Shown piece by piece: positions 43,153 through 51,902 of a stretch of 64,000 nucleotides of DNA. Position 1 is the first letter of the stretch; the number at the start of each line of letters is the position of its first letter. A program made the translations under genes and the position numbers. Location of the stretch: contig NZ_BMRE01000041.1 of NCBI RefSeq assembly GCF_014648475.1, positions 1-64,000 of the forward strand. The letters are read 5' to 3'. The notes beneath the pieces were generated by a model. It saw only the letters and a program-made list of their open reading frames with translations. It was not told the DNA's origin and made no database searches. The DNA comes from Lentzea flava. Its GTDB lineage: Bacteria > Actinomycetota > Actinomycetes > Mycobacteriales > Pseudonocardiaceae.

Positions 43153-44400
43153 TCACGAGACGTCCGCGGAACTCGCCGCCCAGGTGTTGCAGGCCTTGAT
43201 GTCGTTCTGCTTGTGGCCGTGCATCACCCAACGCTGGTTGTTCGGCGCGCTGCCGTGGTCTGGCGTGCGGTTGTAGTCGCCGCGTATGCCCGCATCCTGC
43301 AGACCGGTGTTCACGACGTCCATCGGCACGACGTTCTTGTGCGAGAACGGGGCCAGCGTCATGCCGCCGATGCAGGTGGCCTGGAGTTCCATCCTGCGGT
43401 TGAGCTCGAGACCCTGCCTGGTGTCCCAGCCGCCCGCGTCGTACTGGGCCTCGCCGACGGCGCGCAGGAAGCCCGCAAGCCACTGGATGTGGTGGCCGTA
43501 CTCGTGGCTGAGCTGGCCGAGGTACACGCCGGGATGCCGGACCGTCGCGCCGGCCTGGGTGGCGTAGAAGTTGGCCGGCCAGTAGATGACTCCCTGGCAG
43601 TACATCGCCGTCTCGTCGTTGCGCCGCGAGCCGCACGGCGACTTCACGGTGCCGGAGAACACCTGCAGCTCGGCCGGCTGGTACGGGAGGTTGGCCGCCT
43701 TCATCGCCGGCTGCCACGCCTTCTCGATGCACGGCAGCGCGGCCGAGAGGAACCGTTCCTCACCTGCCGGGTTGTACTCCATCTTCGGCAACGGGCACGC
43801 GGCGAAGTCGTTCGCGCCGACACCGGTGCCGAAGATCGGGTGGTCGGCGAGCTTGTAGACCGCCTTCGGGCCGGGCGGCTGCGTCGGCGTGGAGGACGTC
43901 CGCGTCGACGAGGTGCGCGTGGTCGTCGTCGTGGTGGTCGTGGTCGTCGTCGTTGCCGTGTAGGTGTAGGTCGGGCTGTACGTCGTGTAGTTCGAGTAGC
44001 CCGCGTCCTTCACCTTGCTGTTGAGCGACGCCGCGAACACACCGACAGCGCCGAGCCCCAGGATCACCACACCGCCCAGGACCAGCGCCAGGATGGGGCC
44101 GTTGCTGCTCTTGCGCCGCGGTGGCATCACCGGGTACGGCGGCGGCGCGAAACCACCGGGAGGCGGCGGGCCCCAGGTCGGTTGCGGTGGCGGCATCACG
44201 GGACGCGGCGGCGGCAGCGGGGCGCGGCCTGGTGGCGGCAACGGTGCACGGCCGGGCGGCGGGCCCATCGGGCGCATCTGCGGAGGCCCCTGAACAGGGC
44301 GGGGAGGCATCGGCGGCCCGTACTGCCGTGGTGCGGGCACAGGCGGTGGGCCTACCGGGCGTGGTGGCGGCCAGTTGCCCGGTGGCGGTGGTTGCGTCAT
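43153..44400 (-). CDS. neutral zinc metallopeptidase with proline-rich head (paralogue 3)
   Basis: 415 aa, closely similar to the gene at 41784-43025 in every segment. It has a Pro-rich head (PPPGRAPLPPPGRAPLPPP repeats), a helix PILALVLGGVVILGLGAVGVF, a long Thr run in the linker, LSHEYGHHIQ near residue 298, and NRRMELQATCIGG. Start and promoter logic are the same (MTQP, -10 TATGCT at 44449-44444). It is separated from paralogue 2 by 127 bases, so the two probably have independent promoters. Divergent from the DUF2207 gene. Confidence 0.85.
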   Translation of the reverse strand: MTQPPPPGNWPPPRPVGPPPVPAPRQYGPPMPPRPVQGPPQMRPMGPPPGRAPLPPPGRAPLPPPRPVMPPPQPTWGPPPPGGFAPPPYPVMPPRRKSSNGPILALVLGGVVILGLGAVGVFAASLNSKVKDAGYSNYTTYSPTYTYTATTTTTTTTTTTTRTSSTRTSSTPTQPPGPKAVYKLADHPIFGTGVGANDFAACPLPKMEYNPAGEERFLSAALPCIEKAWQPAMKAANLPYQPAELQVFSGTVKSPCGSRRNDETAMYCQGVIYWPANFYATQAGATVRHPGVYLGQLSHEYGHHIQWLAGFLRAVGEAQYDAGGWDTRQGLELNRRMELQATCIGGMTLAPFSHKNVVPMDVVNTGLQDAGIRGDYNRTPDHGSAPNNQRWVMHGHKQNDIKACNTWAASSADVS

Positions 44401-44443
44401 CGCCGAAAATCCCCCAGATGGCGTCTGTTCGAAAGTCCGCCGG

Positions 44444-44449
44444 AGCATA
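44444..44449 (-). promoter_or_regulatory. -10 element of metallopeptidase paralogue 3
   Basis: TATGCT in CATATGCTC on the minus strand, as for paralogue 2. Confidence 0.45.
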
Positions 44450-44461
44450 TGAGGACTCCGC

Positions 44462-44467
44462 TATTGT
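44462..44467 (+). promoter_or_regulatory. -10 element, leaderless start of the DUF2207 gene
   Basis: TATTGT, 8 bases before GTG 44476. This supports that start over ATG 44449. Confidence 0.4.
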
Positions 44468-44475
44468 CCGCAGCC

Positions 44476-46101
44476 GTGTTGAAGAACTGGGGAGTGGCGA
44501 TCTTCGCCACGGCCGCGCTGACCGCAGTCATGACGTCGGGCACGGCTGTTGGCGCACTCGCGCAGCCGCTTCCCGGGACGGTCAGCACCGAGGTGCGGAT
44601 GAAGCTGGAGCGCGACGCCAGGCTCTCCGTGACCGAGACCGTCCACGTGCCGGACGGCAAGACGGTGAAGCGGACCGTCCCCTTGCGACTCGCGGTGGGC
44701 AACGGCCTGGAGCGCCAGTACCAGGTCACCGATGCCAAGGTCGAGGGCAAGGGCAGTGCGAGCGTCGGCGACGACCAGTTCTCCGCCACGTTCGAGGGCG
44801 GCCAGGCGACGCTGACCTACACGGTCGTCGGCGCGGTCGCCCCCGTCGGTGACGCGCTGGAGGTCCGCTGGCAGGTCGCGGGCGGCTGGGACACCGAGGT
44901 CGACAAGGTCACCGTCTCGTTCTCCGCACCCGACTCGCCGACGTCGGTCAACTGCCTCGCCGGCCCCATCGGCTCGTCGCAGCCGTGCACCAGCGCCGAC
45001 CTCGCGGACGGCAAGGGCGTGCGGGCCCAGGAGATCAAGCTCGGCGCCGGCGAACGCGTCGATGTCGCGATTGGACTGTCCGCGGGTGTCGTGCCGCCGA
45101 ACGCCGTCGTGGTCGAGCAGTCCGGCCTCGCGGCCGCGTTCGCCCTGACGCCGGTCAGCGGTGCCGCGCTCGGCGGCCTGCTCGTGTTGCTGCTCGGCGG
45201 GGTCGCCCTGCTCTGGTACCTGCGCGGCCGGGACGCGGCGGCGCTCGCCGGAGAGGTCCGCGCGGTGTCGGTGCTGGTGCGCGACCAGGCCGGACGTGTC
45301 GCGTTCGCATCACCCGACGGTGTGCTGCCCGGCCAGGTCGGCACGGTCGTCGACGAGCACGTGGACGTCGTCGACGTGACCGCGACGGTCATCGACCTCG
45401 CCGTCCGGAACTACCTGTGGATCGCCGAGGTCGAGGGCCACGACTGGCAGATCGTGCGCCGCAACCCGGCCGACGACTCGCTGTCCGGCTACGAGAAGGC
45501 CGTCTACGAAGCCCTTCTGCCGCAAGGCGTCGACGCGGTGACGGTGTCCGAGCTGCGCGGCCGCCGGATCGATCTCGCCCAGGTCCGCGACCGGCTCTAC
45601 GCGGACGTGGTGGAGAAGCGCTGGTTCGTGCGCCGCCCGGACGCCGAGCGCAGCCTCTTCTGGTGGGTCGGCATCGTGATCGCCGTGCTGGGCCTCGCCG
45701 GCACCGTCGTGCTGGCGCTGACGATCGGCAACGCGCTGTTCGGGCTCGCCGTCGCCGTCGGCGGTGTTGCCCTGGCGTTCGGGTCGCGGTCGATGCCCGC
45801 CCGCACCAAGCGCGGCAGCGAGCTGCTGGAGCACGTCCGCGGCCTGCGCGGCTACCTGCACGGCGTGACGCCGGACGACGTTCCCGAGGCCGACCGCGAG
45901 CTGGTGTTCTCCCGTTCGCTGCCGTACGCGGTGGTGCTCGGCGAGACCGAGCGCTGGCTCTCGGCGTTCGGTCAGCAGGACCTCTATTGGTACGGCAACG
46001 CCTCCGATTTCCGGCGCAGCTTCCCGGCGTTCCTGGGAGCGCTGGACGGCGTGCTCGCCCAGGCGGGCCACCTTCGATCGCTCCGGGCGCCGAACCCGTA
46101 G
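44476..46101 (+). CDS. DUF2207-like membrane protein
   Basis: 541-aa envelope protein. The signal peptide is about 1-29 (LKNWGVAIFATAALTAVMTSG). A beta-rich extracytoplasmic domain (30-225) starts like DUF2207 (VSTEVRMKLERDARLSVTETVHVPDGK). Then come a transmembrane helix (ALGGLLVLLLGGVALLWYLRGRD), a cytosolic part, and a helix pair near 400-440 (WVGIVIAVLGLAGTVVLALTIG). The start is uncertain: ATG 44449 adds nine residues, but a -10 element favours GTG 44476. A frame open much further upstream is antisense to the metallopeptidase and was rejected. The function is unknown. Confidence 0.8.
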   Translation: MLKNWGVAIFATAALTAVMTSGTAVGALAQPLPGTVSTEVRMKLERDARLSVTETVHVPDGKTVKRTVPLRLAVGNGLERQYQVTDAKVEGKGSASVGDDQFSATFEGGQATLTYTVVGAVAPVGDALEVRWQVAGGWDTEVDKVTVSFSAPDSPTSVNCLAGPIGSSQPCTSADLADGKGVRAQEIKLGAGERVDVAIGLSAGVVPPNAVVVEQSGLAAAFALTPVSGAALGGLLVLLLGGVALLWYLRGRDAAALAGEVRAVSVLVRDQAGRVAFASPDGVLPGQVGTVVDEHVDVVDVTATVIDLAVRNYLWIAEVEGHDWQIVRRNPADDSLSGYEKAVYEALLPQGVDAVTVSELRGRRIDLAQVRDRLYADVVEKRWFVRRPDAERSLFWWVGIVIAVLGLAGTVVLALTIGNALFGLAVAVGGVALAFGSRSMPARTKRGSELLEHVRGLRGYLHGVTPDDVPEADRELVFSRSLPYAVVLGETERWLSAFGQQDLYWYGNASDFRRSFPAFLGALDGVLAQAGHLRSLRAPNP

Positions 46102-46111
46102 GCTTGCGGGC

Positions 46112-47395
46112 ATGGCCTCACCCGAACTGCACAGGTTCACGTTGCCCAACGGCCTGCGGGTGGTGCTCGCCCCCGACGCCAGCGCACCGGTCGTCGGCGT
46201 CAGCGTGCACTACGACGTCGGCTTCCGCTCCGAGCCGGAGGGGCGCACCGGGTTCGCGCACCTCTTCGAGCACCTGATGTTCCAGGGCAGCGAAAGCCTG
46301 GAGAAGCTGGCCCACTTCCGCCATGTGCAGTCGTCGGGCGGCACGTTCAACGGGTCCACGCACCCGGACTACACCGACTACTACCAGGTGCTGCCGAGCG
46401 CGGCGCTGGAGCGGGCGCTGTTCCTCGAAGCGGACCGCATGCGCGCGCCGAAGCTCACCGAGGAGAACCTCCGCAACCAGATCGACGTGGTGAAGGAGGA
46501 GATCCGGCTCAACGTGCTGAACCGCCCGTACGGCGGGTTCCCCTGGATCCTCCTGCCGCCGGTGCTGTTCAAGACGTTCGCCAACGCGCACAACGGCTAC
46601 GGCGACTTCGTCGACCTGGAGAGCGCCACGGTCGACGACTGCGCGGAGTTCTTCGACACCTACTACTCGCCGTCCAACGCGGTGCTGACGGTCGCGGGCG
46701 ACCTCGACGTCGAGACCACCAAGGCGTTGGTGGAGAAGCACTTCGGCGACGTGCCCGCACGGCCGAAGCCGGAGCGTCCCTCGTTCGCCGAGCCCGCGCC
46801 GCAGGGCGAGGTGCGGCACGAGCACGGCGACCCGCTCGCCCCGCTGCCCGCGATCGCGATCGGCTACCGCGTGCCGGACCCGGTCACCGACATCGACGGC
46901 TACCTCGCGTACCTGGTGCTCGCGGGCGTGCTGACCGACGGCGACAGCTCGCGCCTGCAGCAGCGCCTGGTGCACCGCGAGGGCATCGTGATCGACCTGA
47001 ACGCGGGCTGCGGCCTGTTCGGGCCGCTGGAGGCCCGCGACCCGGACACGTTCAGCATCACCGCGATCCACACCGCCGAGGTCTCCGCCGACCAGGTCGT
47101 CGCGGCCATCGACGAGGAGCTGCAGAAGCTCGCGCAGGAACCGCCGTCGGCCGAGGAGCTCGCGAAGGTCACCGCCCGCTGGGCGTCGACCATGCACAAG
47201 GAGCACGACCGGCTCACGAACCGCACGCTGGGCCTCGGCTCGGCGGAGCTGCTGTTCGGCCGCGCCGAGCTGATCTACGAACTGCCCGAGCGGATCGCCT
47301 CGGTGACCGTGGACGAGGTGTCCGCCGCGGCCAAGGCGCTGCGTCCCGACGCCCGCGCCCTTCTTCTCGTCAAGCCCACCGGAGGAGCTCAGTGA
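46112..47395 (+). CDS. M16 family zinc peptidase, catalytic subunit
   Basis: 427-aa inverzincin peptidase. The zinc motif HxxEH is H50-LFE-H54 (FAHLFEHLMFQGS), with the distal Glu in the QIDVVKEEIRLNV helix about 75 residues later. The second half is the pseudo-repeat that closes the chamber. There is no signal peptide, so it is cytosolic. The next gene overlaps by 4 bases and encodes the non-catalytic partner, the usual bacterial M16 heterodimer arrangement. The physiological peptide substrate is unknown. Confidence 0.92.
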   Translation: MASPELHRFTLPNGLRVVLAPDASAPVVGVSVHYDVGFRSEPEGRTGFAHLFEHLMFQGSESLEKLAHFRHVQSSGGTFNGSTHPDYTDYYQVLPSAALERALFLEADRMRAPKLTEENLRNQIDVVKEEIRLNVLNRPYGGFPWILLPPVLFKTFANAHNGYGDFVDLESATVDDCAEFFDTYYSPSNAVLTVAGDLDVETTKALVEKHFGDVPARPKPERPSFAEPAPQGEVRHEHGDPLAPLPAIAIGYRVPDPVTDIDGYLAYLVLAGVLTDGDSSRLQQRLVHREGIVIDLNAGCGLFGPLEARDPDTFSITAIHTAEVSADQVVAAIDEELQKLAQEPPSAEELAKVTARWASTMHKEHDRLTNRTLGLGSAELLFGRAELIYELPERIASVTVDEVSAAAKALRPDARALLLVKPTGGAQ

Positions 47396-48780
47396 CCGCC
47401 GCGAAGACCCATCGTTCGGCTGAGGAGATCGGGCGCACGTCGGTAGGCCCGCGTCCACTGCCCGAGCTGGGCGTGCAGAAGGCGGCCGCTGACCTGTCCA
47501 CTGTGGACACCGTGCTGCCGAACGGCCTGCGTGTCATCGCGGTCAAGCGCGCCACCGTGCCGATGGTCGAGGTCCGGCTGCGCGTCCCGTTCGCGGACCC
47601 GGCCACGTCGAGCACCGGCTCGCACCACTCGGCCCAGGCAGAGCTGCTCGCGAACACCGTGCTCACCGGCACTGCCTCGCGGTCCCGCGTGCAGATCGAC
47701 ACCGAGCTGGCGCTGGTCGGCGGCGAGCTCGACTCCGTGGTCGACCCTGAGCGGCTGAGCATCACCGGCAACGCGCTCGCCACCGGTCTCGGCACGGTGC
47801 TCGACGTGCTGCGCGACGTGCTGACCAACGCCTCCTACCCGGCCGACGAGCTGGAGCGCGAGCGCGGCCGCCTGGTCGAGCGCATCACGATCGCCCGCTC
47901 GCAGCCGAACGTCATCGCCCGCGAGGCGCTGCAGAAGGTGCTGTACGGCGACCACCCGTACGCCAAGGAGATGCCGGAGGCCGACGAGGTCGCCGCCGTC
48001 ACCCGCGACGACGTGGTGGCGTTGCACCGCAAGGCGCTGCTGCCGCGCGGCTCGGTGCTCGTGATCGTCGGCGACGTCGAGCCGGCCGAGGCCGTGGCCC
48101 AGGTCGGCGAGGCGCTGGGCGCGTGGCAGGGCGAGGGCGAGGCGGTCCAGCTGCCGCCGCTGCCGGCCGTCAAGGGTGGTGACGTGCTGCTGGTGCACCG
48201 CGCCGGTGCCGTGCAGTCGCAGATCCGCCTCGCCGCGCAGGCGATCCCGCGCACCGACGAGCGCTACCCCGCGCTGCAGATCGCGAACCTGGTCTACGGC
48301 GGGTTCTTCTCGTCCCGCCTGGTCGAGAACATCCGCGAGGACAAGGGCTACACCTACAGCGCGCGGTCGCACCCCGAGTTCACGATCCACGGCGCCACGC
48401 TGCTCATCGACGCGGACACCGCGTCGGAGGTGACGGCGGCCGCGCTGCTGGAGACGCGCTACGAGCTCGCGCGCCTCGGCCTGGTGCCGCCGTCGGAGTC
48501 CGAAGTGGACGTTGCGCGCCGGTACGCCATCGGCACGTTGCTGACCACGACGTCGTCGCAGTCCGGCCTGGCCTCGTTCGTGGTGAACCTCGTCGGCCTC
48601 GGCCTGGGCATCGACTGGCTGATCGAGCACCCGGCCCGGCTGGAGAAGGTCACGCCGGAGCAGGTCGCCGCGGCGGCACTGGAGTTCTTCGCTCCCGGCA
48701 ACTTCACCGGTGTGCTGGTCGGTGACGCCGAGCTGCTCAAGCCGAAGCTCGCCGCGCTGGGTGGAGTCTCGTTCCAGTGA
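47392..48780 (+). CDS. M16 family peptidase, non-catalytic partner subunit
   Basis: 462-aa M16-fold protein without the HxxEH motif: the matching region reads STGSHHSAQAELLANTV. The C-terminal half carries the conserved substrate-binding R/Y-type region SSRLVENIREDKGYTYSARS, which in bacterial heterodimers is supplied in trans to the catalytic subunit (family knowledge). It starts at GTG 47392, overlapping its partner by 4 bases, and its own stop overlaps the nudC GTG. Confidence 0.9.
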   Translation: MTAAKTHRSAEEIGRTSVGPRPLPELGVQKAAADLSTVDTVLPNGLRVIAVKRATVPMVEVRLRVPFADPATSSTGSHHSAQAELLANTVLTGTASRSRVQIDTELALVGGELDSVVDPERLSITGNALATGLGTVLDVLRDVLTNASYPADELERERGRLVERITIARSQPNVIAREALQKVLYGDHPYAKEMPEADEVAAVTRDDVVALHRKALLPRGSVLVIVGDVEPAEAVAQVGEALGAWQGEGEAVQLPPLPAVKGGDVLLVHRAGAVQSQIRLAAQAIPRTDERYPALQIANLVYGGFFSSRLVENIREDKGYTYSARSHPEFTIHGATLLIDADTASEVTAAALLETRYELARLGLVPPSESEVDVARRYAIGTLLTTTSSQSGLASFVVNLVGLGLGIDWLIEHPARLEKVTPEQVAAAALEFFAPGNFTGVLVGDAELLKPKLAALGGVSFQ

Positions 48781-49733
48781 GTTTCGACCTGGTAGGTCTG
48801 CCCGCGCTGTCGAGGTTCACGATCGACAGGAGCGAGCCGTTGCGCGGCGATTCCGAGCGGATCGCCGCGCTCTGGCCGAAAGCTCGCATGATCGTGGTCG
48901 ACACCCGCGGCCGCACGCTCGTCGCCGAGCACGGCACCCGCGTGGTCGACCGGCCCGCCGTGGAGTTCGGCGAGCAGCCGCCGCTCGGCTCCGTCCTGCT
49001 GGGTGAGCAGGACGGGGTGGCCTACTTCGCCGTGCTGATGCCCGCCGAGGAGGGCGAGCAGGTCCCGGTCGGCCGTTCGTGGGTCCTGCCGGAACTGACC
49101 GAGGAGCCGCAGTGGCTCGACCTGCGGCAGGCCGGTGCGACGCTGGACGACATGTCGGCCGGCCTCTTCACGACCGCGGCGGCGTTGTTCCAGTGGCACC
49201 GGCTGGGCAAGTTCTGCGCCAGGTGCGGCTCGCCGACCGGGCTGGAGAAGTCCGGCTGGGTCTCGGTGTGCTCCGGCTGCGGCCGCGAGGAGTACCCGCG
49301 CACCGACGCCGCGGTGATCTGCCTCGTCCACGACGGGGCGGACCAGGTGCTGCTGGCTCGCGGACCCGAGTGGCCGGAGGGCCGGTTCTCGGTGCTGGCC
49401 GGGTTCGTCGAGGCCGGCGAGTCGCTGGAGGCCTGCGTGGCGCGCGAGGTGCTCGAAGAGGTCGGCGTGACCGTGCGGGACGTCCGCTACCTGGGGTCGC
49501 AGCCGTGGCCGTTCCCGCGGTCGCTGATGATCGGGTTCGAGGCCGTGGCCGACCCCGCCGAACCGCTCGTGCCCGCCGACGGTGAGATCGCCGAGGCCAT
49601 GTGGGTGTCGCGGGACGACGTCCGCAAGGCGATCGAGGTGCCCGGCAGCGTTCCCGGCCTCGGGCTCGCCGGCGGGGCGTCCATCGCGTTCCGGATGCTG
49701 CAGAGCTGGTCGGGAGCAGCCCACAGCGGCTGA
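48777..49733 (+). CDS. nudC: NAD(H)/RNA-cap pyrophosphatase NudC
   Basis: 318-aa Nudix hydrolase that cleaves NADH to NMNH and AMP and, in characterised relatives, removes NAD caps from RNA. A zinc ribbon has CARCG and CSGCG (about 142-165). The Nudix box is GFVEAGESLEACVAREVLEEVGV, and the NADH-specificity motif SQPWPFPRS follows. It starts at GTG 48777, overlapping the M16 partner gene. It corresponds to Rv3199c, which sits next to the K+ channel in M. tuberculosis; here about 11 kb separates the two. A hairpin terminator follows. Confidence 0.94.
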   Translation: MSFDLVGLPALSRFTIDRSEPLRGDSERIAALWPKARMIVVDTRGRTLVAEHGTRVVDRPAVEFGEQPPLGSVLLGEQDGVAYFAVLMPAEEGEQVPVGRSWVLPELTEEPQWLDLRQAGATLDDMSAGLFTTAAALFQWHRLGKFCARCGSPTGLEKSGWVSVCSGCGREEYPRTDAAVICLVHDGADQVLLARGPEWPEGRFSVLAGFVEAGESLEACVAREVLEEVGVTVRDVRYLGSQPWPFPRSLMIGFEAVADPAEPLVPADGEIAEAMWVSRDDVRKAIEVPGSVPGLGLAGGASIAFRMLQSWSGAAHSG

Positions 49734-49782
49734 GCCGAAGCAGGGTCAGCGCCAGGCTGCCAGCCGGGAACCGGGGCGTGAT

Positions 49783-49807
49783 CCGGACGGGTCTCGCCCC
49801 AGTCCGG
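49783..49807 (+). terminator. hairpin terminator after nudC
   Basis: A stem CCGGAC / GTCCGG, extended inward by GGG / CCC, 50 bases after nudC. The gap 49734-49894 holds no supported gene. Confidence 0.6.
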
Positions 49808-49894
49808 GCTGGCCGGCGGCAGGACGTTGTGCTCGGCGCCATGGCCGTGATCCTGGCGAGGACGCGTGACGACCGCACGCTCGACGCACCGCGA

Positions 49895-50644
49895 TCAGCT
49901 CGTCCGGGTGGCGATCCAGTCCGCGTAGGTGTGCCAGCCGACCTCGGGGAACTCCGCGTGCAGGGCGGCGATGTCCAGGTCGAGGCCGATCTCGGTGTGG
50001 TGGCGGAACATCGCGGCCAGGTCCGCCGAGTACCGCTCGGCCTTGGCCAGCGGGATCTCGATGAACTCCGTGCCTCTGATGGCAGCCATCTCCGGACCGG
50101 TGAGGCGGTCGCTCGCGATGTCGATGCGGCGGTTGCGGAACCGTTCCGGCTGTTCGAAGGCCAGCACCGTCATCGCGGCGATGTCCTCGGGCGCGACGAC
50201 GTAGAGCTTCAGGTCCGGTGGGATCGGCAGGGCCACCGGCCCTTCGGCACCCATGAACGCGGCCGGGCCGAGCACCGTCCACTGAGGATGGTTCGCGGCC
50301 AGGTGGCGCTCGATCTCCGCCTTGGTGTCGAAGTGCGGGATGCCGGTGCCGCGGTCGGCGTTGGTGGCGGAGGTGAAGACGACGTGCGGCACGTGCCGGG
50401 CGGCGTCGATCGCGGCTTTGCCCTGCGCCACCTCGTTGGGGTCGCTGAGCGGAGTCATGAGGAAGACGCCGTCGACCCCTGCGAACGCTCGCTCCAGCGA
50501 TGCGGGGTCGTCGAAGTCGCCGTGGACGTCGTTGGGATGCTTGGGATTTCTCGTCACGCGGCGGACGTCGTGGCCGCGTTCGGTCAGGAGCCGGGCGACG
50601 GCGCCGCCCTGGGTACCGGTCGCGCCGGTGACTGCGATTTTCAC
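49895..50644 (-). CDS. NmrA-like NAD(P)-binding reductase
   Basis: 249-aa atypical short-chain-dehydrogenase fold protein with the dinucleotide loop VTGATGTQGGAV at the N-terminus and an NmrA-like core (GVDGVFLMTPLSDPNE, then HVVFTSATN). It lacks the YxxxK pair of active SDRs, so it may act as a redox sensor or an isoflavone-reductase-like enzyme. It starts at ATG 50644, overlapping the monooxygenase stop by 4 bases, and belongs to the operon under MarR control. Confidence 0.85.
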   Translation of the reverse strand: MKIAVTGATGTQGGAVARLLTERGHDVRRVTRNPKHPNDVHGDFDDPASLERAFAGVDGVFLMTPLSDPNEVAQGKAAIDAARHVPHVVFTSATNADRGTGIPHFDTKAEIERHLAANHPQWTVLGPAAFMGAEGPVALPIPPDLKLYVVAPEDIAAMTVLAFEQPERFRNRRIDIASDRLTGPEMAAIRGTEFIEIPLAKAERYSADLAAMFRHHTEIGLDLDIAALHAEFPEVGWHTYADWIATRTS

Positions 50645-51846
50645 TTGCCGATCCTGGAGATGTAGCCGTCCGGGCGGACGGTGGCTTCGTGGCCGTCCAG
50701 CACGACGCTGGTGCCCTTGCCGTCGGAGAGGTCGAGGCCGGGGACGAACGTGCCGGTCAGCGGGTGGTCGCAGCCCGTGTCGTAGCGGATGTCGGTGCCC
50801 TGGATCATCGCGGAGATGCGGGACTTGACCTCCTGCAGGTCGAGCAGGTCGCTGAACAGCGAGTACAGCTCGCGGGACTGCGGGTCGGGGCGGGTCAGCG
50901 CCACCTGGGCCATGGTGTTGCGCAGCACGCGTTCGGCGACCGGGTGGCGTTCGGTGGTGTAGGTGTCGATCAGGCAGGAGTCGCCGGTGGCGAGCTTCCA
51001 GCCGAGGTTCAGCGCGTCCTGCAGGCCCAGGTTGAGACCCTGACCGCCGAACGGCGAGTGCACGTGGGCGGCGTCGCCCGCGAGCAGGACGTTGCCCTTG
51101 CGGTAGGTGGTGGCCTGGCGGGTGTTGTCGGTCCAGACCGTGGCGGTGTGAACGGCGGTGATGCGCACGTCGCGGCCGCTCACCCGGCGCAGGGAGGCTT
51201 CGAGGATCTCGCGGTTCACCTCGCGGGTGGCGGGCGGGCCGTCGAACTCCATCAGCATGATCCGGCCCTTGAGCGGGCCGAAGGCGTGGACGCCGGTCGG
51301 GGTGCGCTGCCAGCCGAACGGGAGGTCGCCCTCCAGGTCGACGACCGCCTGGTAGCCGGTGAGGCTGGGGCCGGTGCCGGGGAAGTCGAAGCCGGCGAGC
51401 TTGCGGACGCTGCTGCGGCCGCCGTCGCAGCCGACGACGTACTCGGTGCCGAAGTCCAGGTCGGTGACGTCGACGCCGCGGCGGATCTCGACGCCGAGTT
51501 CGAGGGCGCGGGCTTCGAGGATGCGTTCCAGGTTCTGCTGGCTGAGCATGACGAGCGGCAGACCGTCCAGTTTGAACAGTCCGGCGAAGTGGCCGGTGGC
51601 ACCGGTGGGACGCCAGGAGAGGCCTGCGGCCTCGGCTTCGCTCGCGGCGTCGATGGCGGGACCGAAGCCGCGCATGGCGAGCATCTGGTAGGTGCGGCCG
51701 TTGATCATCTGAGCCTTGATCGTGTCGGCCTGGGTGGTGAGGCGTTCGAGCACGGTGGTGCGGACGCCCTGAAGGGCGAGTTCGGTGGCGAGCAGGAGGC
51801 CGACAGGGCCTGCGCCGACGATGGTGACGTCCCCAGAGGTTTTCAT
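50641..51846 (-). CDS. FAD-dependent aromatic monooxygenase (PheA/TfdB type)
   Basis: 401-aa flavoprotein hydroxylase. The FAD loop VGAGPVGLLLATELA lies at the N-terminus, the DG motif is VVGCDGGRSSVRKLAGF, and the ribityl-binding motif is LLAGDAAHVHSPFGGQGLNLGLQDA. Members hydroxylate aromatic or polyketide substrates with NAD(P)H. The start at 51846 is favoured because a promoter (TTGACT-N17-TCAAAT) places the transcription start next to it; ATG 51855 is the alternative. Its promoter is covered by a long inverted repeat next to a divergent marR gene, so repression by that protein is likely. Confidence 0.88.
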   Translation of the reverse strand: MKTSGDVTIVGAGPVGLLLATELALQGVRTTVLERLTTQADTIKAQMINGRTYQMLAMRGFGPAIDAASEAEAAGLSWRPTGATGHFAGLFKLDGLPLVMLSQQNLERILEARALELGVEIRRGVDVTDLDFGTEYVVGCDGGRSSVRKLAGFDFPGTGPSLTGYQAVVDLEGDLPFGWQRTPTGVHAFGPLKGRIMLMEFDGPPATREVNREILEASLRRVSGRDVRITAVHTATVWTDNTRQATTYRKGNVLLAGDAAHVHSPFGGQGLNLGLQDALNLGWKLATGDSCLIDTYTTERHPVAERVLRNTMAQVALTRPDPQSRELYSLFSDLLDLQEVKSRISAMIQGTDIRYDTGCDHPLTGTFVPGLDLSDGKGTSVVLDGHEATVRPDGYISRIGK

Positions 51847-51869
51847 GCTCAACATTTGAGCGTGAAAAC
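51839..51869. promoter_or_regulatory. MarR operator: 31-bp inverted repeat
   Basis: GTTTTCATGCTCAA (51839-51852), CAT, then TTGAGCGTGAAAAC (51856-51869): 14-base arms with one mismatch. It overlaps the monooxygenase -10 (TCAAAT, 51859-51854), its transcription start and start codon. The -35 TTGACT is at 51882-51877. Confidence 0.75.
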
Positions 51870-51890
51870 GTCGCGAAGTCAAACGTGATT

Positions 51891-51896
51891 TAGGAT
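51891..51896 (+). promoter_or_regulatory. -10 element, leaderless start of marR
   Basis: TAGGAT, 6 bases before GTG 51903. The MarR operator lies just upstream, allowing autoregulation. Confidence 0.45.
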
Positions 51897-51902
51897 GGGC
51901 TG

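Noticed and set aside
43213..44475. N-terminal extension of the DUF2207 frame
   Set aside because: Antisense to a clear metallopeptidase gene; a signal peptide and -10 element place the start at or near 44476.
49734..49894. Small gene in the gap after nudC
   Set aside because: No start with a ribosome binding site and no coherent coding pattern; only a terminator hairpin is supported.
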